Below, piece by piece: positions 6,651 through 9,930 of a stretch of DNA of 9,930 bases (the stretch's first letter is position 1; each line of letters starts with the position of its first letter). The position numbers and the translations under genes are program-made. Source of the stretch: CAZQQU01 sp964595625 (GTDB lineage Bacteria > Bacteroidota > Bacteroidia > Flavobacteriales > Flavobacteriaceae); contig CAZQQU010000025.1 of NCBI GenBank assembly GCA_964595625.1, positions 1-9,930 on the forward strand, given 5' to 3'. The notes below the pieces were generated by a model, which saw only the letters and a program-made list of their open reading frames with translations, was not told the DNA's origin and did not search any database.

Positions 6651-6781
6651 TAAAGTTTTGTTATCATATACTGTTTAAGCAGCTTCTAGTAAAAACACTT
6701 CCTGTAAAGAACACTACTTCCTTGATTGCCTATTTTTTTGTACTCTGAAAACCCTTTACAATTAATACTTTCAAAGTCATT

Positions 6782-9541
6782 TTACAGATTAAAACCATCC
6801 AAAGTTAACGATTTATCAAACACACTGTCTATCACTTTTTGGTGTCTTATTTTAAATCTAGCAAAACTTCCCGGTGCGGGTGCACTGTAAAACTTACCGC
6901 TACACACTCTAAAACTTTTCGCTTCTTCTAAATGCAGTAATAAGAAACCATAGGCTCCCATATTACGAGGTTCTTCTTGAGCCCAAACTATATCATCGGC
7001 ATTTTTATACTTTTCAATGATCTGTCTGATTTGATTTCCCGGTAAGGGAAACAACTGTTCTAATCGCACCAAAGCTACGTCGTCTCTATCTAATTTTTCT
7101 CTTTCTTCTAATAGGTCATAGTAAAACTTTCCGGTACAAAACACTAGAGATTTTACTTTTTTCACTTGGGCTGTTGCGTCATCGATTACTTCTTGAAAAT
7201 AGCCGTTGGCCATTTCCTCTTTAGTAGAAACCACCTTAGGGTGACGCAATAAACTCTTGGGTGTAAAGACAATTAAGGGTTTTCTGTATTGGGCCTTCAT
7301 ATGGCGACGTAACAAATGAAAATAATTGGCCGGAGTAGTCACATCGGCTACAAACATATTGTTTCTGGAACAGAGTTGTAAAAATCGTTCCATGCGAGCT
7401 GAACTGTGCTCTGCGCCTTGTCCTTCATAGCCATGGGGCAATAAAAAGACCAAGCCATTTTGTATTTTCCATTTGTCTTCGGCCGCAGAAATATACTGAT
7501 CGATGATGATTTGAGCTCCGTTACAAAAATCGCCAAACTGAGCTTCCCAAATAGTCAAAGCATTGGGATTAGCCATGGCATATCCATAGTCAAAACCCGA
7601 TACGGCATACTCCGAAAGCAATGAATTATATATATAGAAATTTCCTTGCTCTGAGGCAATATTTTTGTGAAGGACAACTTCTTCTTCGCTATCTTCTACT
7701 TTTACTACTGCATGGCGGTGTGAAAAGGTACCTCGCTCCACATCTTGACCACTAATTCGCACATCGTATCCCTCCGTCAACAAGGTGCCATAGGCCAGTA
7801 ATTCACCCATAGCCCAATCGAGTTTATTTTCCTCAAAAAACATAGTTTTTCGGGAATTAATTAAGCGGGCTATTTTGGATATAAATTTTTTATCGGAAGG
7901 CAACGTAGAAATGGCAGTAGCTATTTCACCTAATTTATTAAGGTCAAAAGTAGTATCCACCTTTTCGAGCATTTTAGTAGCATCGGCATATTCAAATCCT
8001 TCCCAAACATCTTCCATAAATGGAGTGACCTTGGTTTTTTCTAATTGACGGGATTTTTCTAACTTATCCTCCAAGAAATTTTTGTATTCTTCTTCAATTT
8101 CTTTAACGTATTCGGGAGTTACAACACCTTCAGCAATCAGTTTTTCCGCATAAATATCTCTTGAGTTCTTATGCTTAGCAATGGCTTTATAAAGTTTAGG
8201 TTGGGTAAACCGAGGTTCGTCACCTTCATTATGACCGTATTTTCTATAACCTAATAAATCGATAAACACGTCCTTACCAAACTGCATTCGGTAATCGAAA
8301 GCAAATGTCACTGATTGGATTACAGCTTCCACATCGTCAGAATTGACGTGAAGTACCGGAGCTTGGGTTACTTTTGAAACATCCGTACAATAAATGGACG
8401 AACGACCATCGAGATAATTGGTTGTAAAGCCCACCTGGTTATTTATAACCATATGTATGGTGCCACCGGTTTTATAGCCTTCTAGTTGTGCCATTTGAAT
8501 AATTTCATAAACAATACCTTGGCCCGCTATTGCGGCATCTCCATGAACCACAATCGGCAATACTTTTTTAATGTTGTCTGAAAAATGTCGGTCTTGTTTG
8601 GCTCGGGTTATACCTTGTACAAGAGCTCCTACCGTTTCCAGATGCGAGGGATTGGGCGCAATATTCAGGGTGTATTTTTTTCCATCGTCAGTATTTCTGT
8701 GCGAGGTCCATCCCAAATGATATTTTACATCTCCATCAAAGGATTCGATTTCGTAATCCTTTCCGTCAAATTCGCTGAATATATCCTGCACATTTTTACC
8801 GAAAATATTGACCAATGTATTTAATCGTCCGCGATGTGCCATACCCATCACAAATTCTTCGACCCCTTGTTCGATAGCTCGATTAATGATCGCATCCACA
8901 GCCGGTATAAAACTTTCTCCACCCTCTAGTGAGAATCGTTTTTGGCCTACATATTTAGTATGTAAAAAAGATTCAAAGGAAACCGCTTCGTTGAGTTTTC
9001 GTAAAAAAGATTTTTTTTGTTCAGCCGAATAGGAAATGGGGATATTTTTTTGAAGCCATTGTTGTATCCATTCTCTTTCTTCTACGCTACGTACATGGGT
9101 ATATTCAATACCAATGGATTGACAATAGACGGCCTCCAATCTTTTAATAATTTCGCGTAGGGTAACCGCCCCTAACCCGATGATTTCACCCGCTTTAAAA
9201 ACCGTGTCTAAATCTTTTTCGGTCAAACCGAAATTTTGCAATTCGAGAGTAGGTTCGTATTTTCGTCTTTCTCTAACCGGATTGGTAAGCGTAAAAAGAT
9301 GTCCTCTTTTACGATATCCTCCGATCAGACGAATTACTTTAAACTCATTCTCCAAGTGGTTAAGCTGTTCCTCCGAAACTCCACTCAGAGGCTGTCCTTC
9401 CGAACTTTCCAAACCAAAATCAAACCCTTGGAAAAAGGCTCTCCAACTAGGCTCAATAGTGTCAGGAGCTTGTATATACTGATCGTATAAATCAGCAAAA
9501 TATTGTGAATGTGCCGCGTTTAAAAAAGAAAATCTATCCAT
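6782..9541 (-). CDS. sucA: 2-oxoglutarate dehydrogenase E1 component
   Basis: This 919-residue thiamine-diphosphate enzyme decarboxylates 2-oxoglutarate and passes the succinyl group to the lipoyl arm of E2 (SucB), the next gene on this strand. The N-terminus (about 5-40, FLNAAHSQYFADLYDQY and EPSWRAFFQGF) is the E1o-specific segment. Further motifs are GMAHRGRLN (233-241), HGDAAIAGQG (333-342) with MVINNQVGFTT (364-374) for ThDP/Mg2+ binding, and YRKYGHNEGDEPRFTQP (432-448). The C-terminal half has GTFSHRHAVV (604-613), IWEAQFGDF (664-672) and LPHGYEGQGAEHSSARMERF (701-720). Length is close to that of the E. coli enzyme, with no sign of truncation. A candidate promoter lies 37 nt upstream. 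The start is well supported by the conserved N-terminus. Confidence 0.97.
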   Translation of the reverse strand: MDRFSFLNAAHSQYFADLYDQYIQAPDTIEPSWRAFFQGFDFGLESSEGQPLSGVSEEQLNHLENEFKVIRLIGGYRKRGHLFTLTNPVRERRKYEPTLELQNFGLTEKDLDTVFKAGEIIGLGAVTLREIIKRLEAVYCQSIGIEYTHVRSVEEREWIQQWLQKNIPISYSAEQKKSFLRKLNEAVSFESFLHTKYVGQKRFSLEGGESFIPAVDAIINRAIEQGVEEFVMGMAHRGRLNTLVNIFGKNVQDIFSEFDGKDYEIESFDGDVKYHLGWTSHRNTDDGKKYTLNIAPNPSHLETVGALVQGITRAKQDRHFSDNIKKVLPIVVHGDAAIAGQGIVYEIIQMAQLEGYKTGGTIHMVINNQVGFTTNYLDGRSSIYCTDVSKVTQAPVLHVNSDDVEAVIQSVTFAFDYRMQFGKDVFIDLLGYRKYGHNEGDEPRFTQPKLYKAIAKHKNSRDIYAEKLIAEGVVTPEYVKEIEEEYKNFLEDKLEKSRQLEKTKVTPFMEDVWEGFEYADATKMLEKVDTTFDLNKLGEIATAISTLPSDKKFISKIARLINSRKTMFFEENKLDWAMGELLAYGTLLTEGYDVRISGQDVERGTFSHRHAVVKVEDSEEEVVLHKNIASEQGNFYIYNSLLSEYAVSGFDYGYAMANPNALTIWEAQFGDFCNGAQIIIDQYISAAEDKWKIQNGLVFLLPHGYEGQGAEHSSARMERFLQLCSRNNMFVADVTTPANYFHLLRRHMKAQYRKPLIVFTPKSLLRHPKVVSTKEEMANGYFQEVIDDATAQVKKVKSLVFCTGKFYYDLLEEREKLDRDDVALVRLEQLFPLPGNQIRQIIEKYKNADDIVWAQEEPRNMGAYGFLLLHLEEAKSFRVCSGKFYSAPAPGSFARFKIRHQKVIDSVFDKSLTLDGFNL

Positions 9542-9578
9542 ACTAATTCGACTGATTCTTAACTGTCAAAAAACCGTA

Positions 9579-9586
9579 CAAAGTTA
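9579..9586 (-). promoter_or_regulatory. Candidate -7 promoter element for sucA
   Basis: On the minus strand this reads TAACTTTG, an exact match to the Bacteroidota consensus TAnnTTTG, followed by TA. It ends 37 nt upstream of the sucA ATG, giving a leader of about 30 nt. No TTG lies at the usual 17-23 nt upstream of it; TTG occurs at 10 and 28 nt. The terminator of the preceding gene (9781-9811) separates it from that transcript, so sucA needs a promoter in this region. Confidence 0.5.
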
Positions 9587-9780
9587 CGATATTTATCAAT
9601 ACTTATTTTAATTTCAAAAGAATTATACCCCTAACCTATTCATAAAATTTAAAAGTGAGGTGATATTCTTTATAAAATGTATTTCAAAAAATATTTAATC
9701 GGTTGTACTGCTCTTCAGAGGTTTCCATTGGTGAAGTTTTATGGATTGGTAAATTTTATACTTGTCTATCTACAGCATAT

Positions 9781-9811
9781 AAAAAAACCCGTCCCGAAAA
9801 TTCGGGACGGG
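9781..9811 (-). terminator. Intrinsic terminator of the OmpA-family gene
   Basis: A perfect 11-bp inverted repeat (9788-9798 and 9801-9811, core CCCGTCCCG/CGGGACGGG, 2-nt gap that in RNA would open to a larger loop) is followed on the minus strand by seven Ts. It lies 63 nt after the stop codon of the partial gene at the right edge and upstream of sucA, so it should end that transcript. Confidence 0.88.
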
Positions 9812-9874
9812 CGGCTGAAATAATTTATTAGAGGGGAATAGTTAAACGAAAAATTTCTTTTTTTTCAACGAAGA

Positions 9875-9930
9875 TTACTTCTCCAGCACAATAAACTCAC
9901 TTCTTCGGTTTTGTTGGTGTTCTTCTTCAC
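9875..9930 (-). CDS. OmpA-family outer-membrane protein, C-terminal end only
   Basis: The last 56 bases, read on the minus strand, encode EEEHQQNRRSEFIVLEK followed by TAA. The HQQNRRSEF segment is the hallmark C-terminal end of OmpA/MotB-type peptidoglycan-binding domains, where the conserved arginine helps bind diaminopimelate. The gene continues past the right edge of the window, so its full size and any N-terminal domains are unknown. A strong terminator follows 63 nt downstream. The call rests on a short but distinctive motif. Confidence 0.75.
   Translation of the reverse strand, partial: EEEHQQNRRSEFIVLEK

Larger units (their letters stand above)
6471..6781. other. 311-bp gap between sucA and sucB
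   Basis: This is the sequence between the sucA stop codon and the sucB start. It has no strong terminator, so read-through from sucA into sucB is likely. No exact TAnnTTTG element for a separate sucB promoter was found on the minus strand; the nearest is TGACTTTG, at 6772-6779, one base off. The gap holds a degraded-looking secreted-protein reading frame on the minus strand (6500-6643) and a 27-codon plus-strand ORF (6567-6650). The part next to sucA (about 6651-6781) shows only stop-interrupted short frames. Confidence 0.6.
9542..9874. other. 333-bp non-coding region upstream of sucA
   Basis: This AT-rich stretch lies between sucA and the end of the next gene, both on the minus strand. It contains a candidate sucA promoter (9579-9586) and the terminator of the next gene (9781-9811). 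From about 9600 to 9780 I see no other convincing element. A 48-codon plus-strand frame (9677-9823) runs through the terminator stem and is not believed. Confidence 0.6.

Noticed and set aside
6731..6747. TATTTTTTTGTACTCTG on the plus strand, resembling the sequence at the nrnA start (TACTTTTGTACTATG)
   Set aside because: There is no ATG after it, the TA-to-TTTG spacing is too long, and the frame downstream ends within a few codons and then faces sucA antisense.
6660..6780. Minus-strand ORF starting 1 nt after the sucA stop (MTLKVLIVKGFQSTKK)
   Set aside because: Only 16 codons before a stop, with no recognisable continuation in any frame.
9677..9823. 48-codon plus-strand ORF with a lipoprotein-like beginning (MYFKKYLIGCTAL)
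   Set aside because: Its last third is translated from the terminator hairpin of the minus-strand gene, and no promoter element is visible upstream; chance reading frame.
1..9930. A hidden defence system, mobile element, CRISPR array or RNA gene
   Set aside because: No transposase, recombinase, direct repeat array, tRNA or rRNA sequence was seen on either strand; the genes are housekeeping or known Bacteroidota families.

Overview
The window looks like an ordinary piece of core chromosome from a member of the Bacteroidota, most likely the family Flavobacteriaceae. The evidence is AT-rich DNA, no Shine-Dalgarno-like sites ahead of genes, several exact matches to the Bacteroidota -7 promoter element TAnnTTTG, signal peptides ending in AQ, a DUF4294 protein, and the gliding-motility lipoprotein GldI beside a cyclophilin-FKBP lipoprotein.

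Left part (143-3702): a DUF4294 secreted protein is read leftward. Divergent from it, across a 157-bp promoter region, is a tight rightward unit: a DHH-family phosphoesterase (NrnA type), gldI (overlapping it by 11 nt), and a lipoprotein carrying both a cyclophilin and an FKBP domain (8 nt further on). A strong intrinsic terminator closes the unit. Two prolyl isomerase-type lipoproteins in a row suggest a role in folding secreted or outer-membrane proteins, including the gliding machinery.

Middle part (3732-5228): a single aldehyde dehydrogenase of the ALDH8 / 2-hydroxymuconate (2-aminomuconate) semialdehyde dehydrogenase type stands alone between two terminators. The second of these is a perfect 17-bp hairpin shared with the convergent sucB.

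Right part (5247-9874): sucA and sucB, the E1 and E2 subunits of 2-oxoglutarate dehydrogenase (TCA cycle), are read leftward in that order. An unusually long 311-bp gap separates them. It holds a possible decayed secreted-protein ORF on the minus strand and, antisense to it, a 27-codon ORF with a promoter-like element just upstream. A 333-bp non-coding stretch upstream of sucA contains the likely sucA promoter and the terminator of the next gene. Only the C-terminus of that gene is present, and it matches OmpA-family proteins.

I see no mobile element, CRISPR array, RNA gene or defence island. The points worth a second look are small: the contents of the sucA-sucB gap, promoter elements almost touching start codons, an 8-G tract in the isomerase gene, and the isolated aldehyde dehydrogenase.
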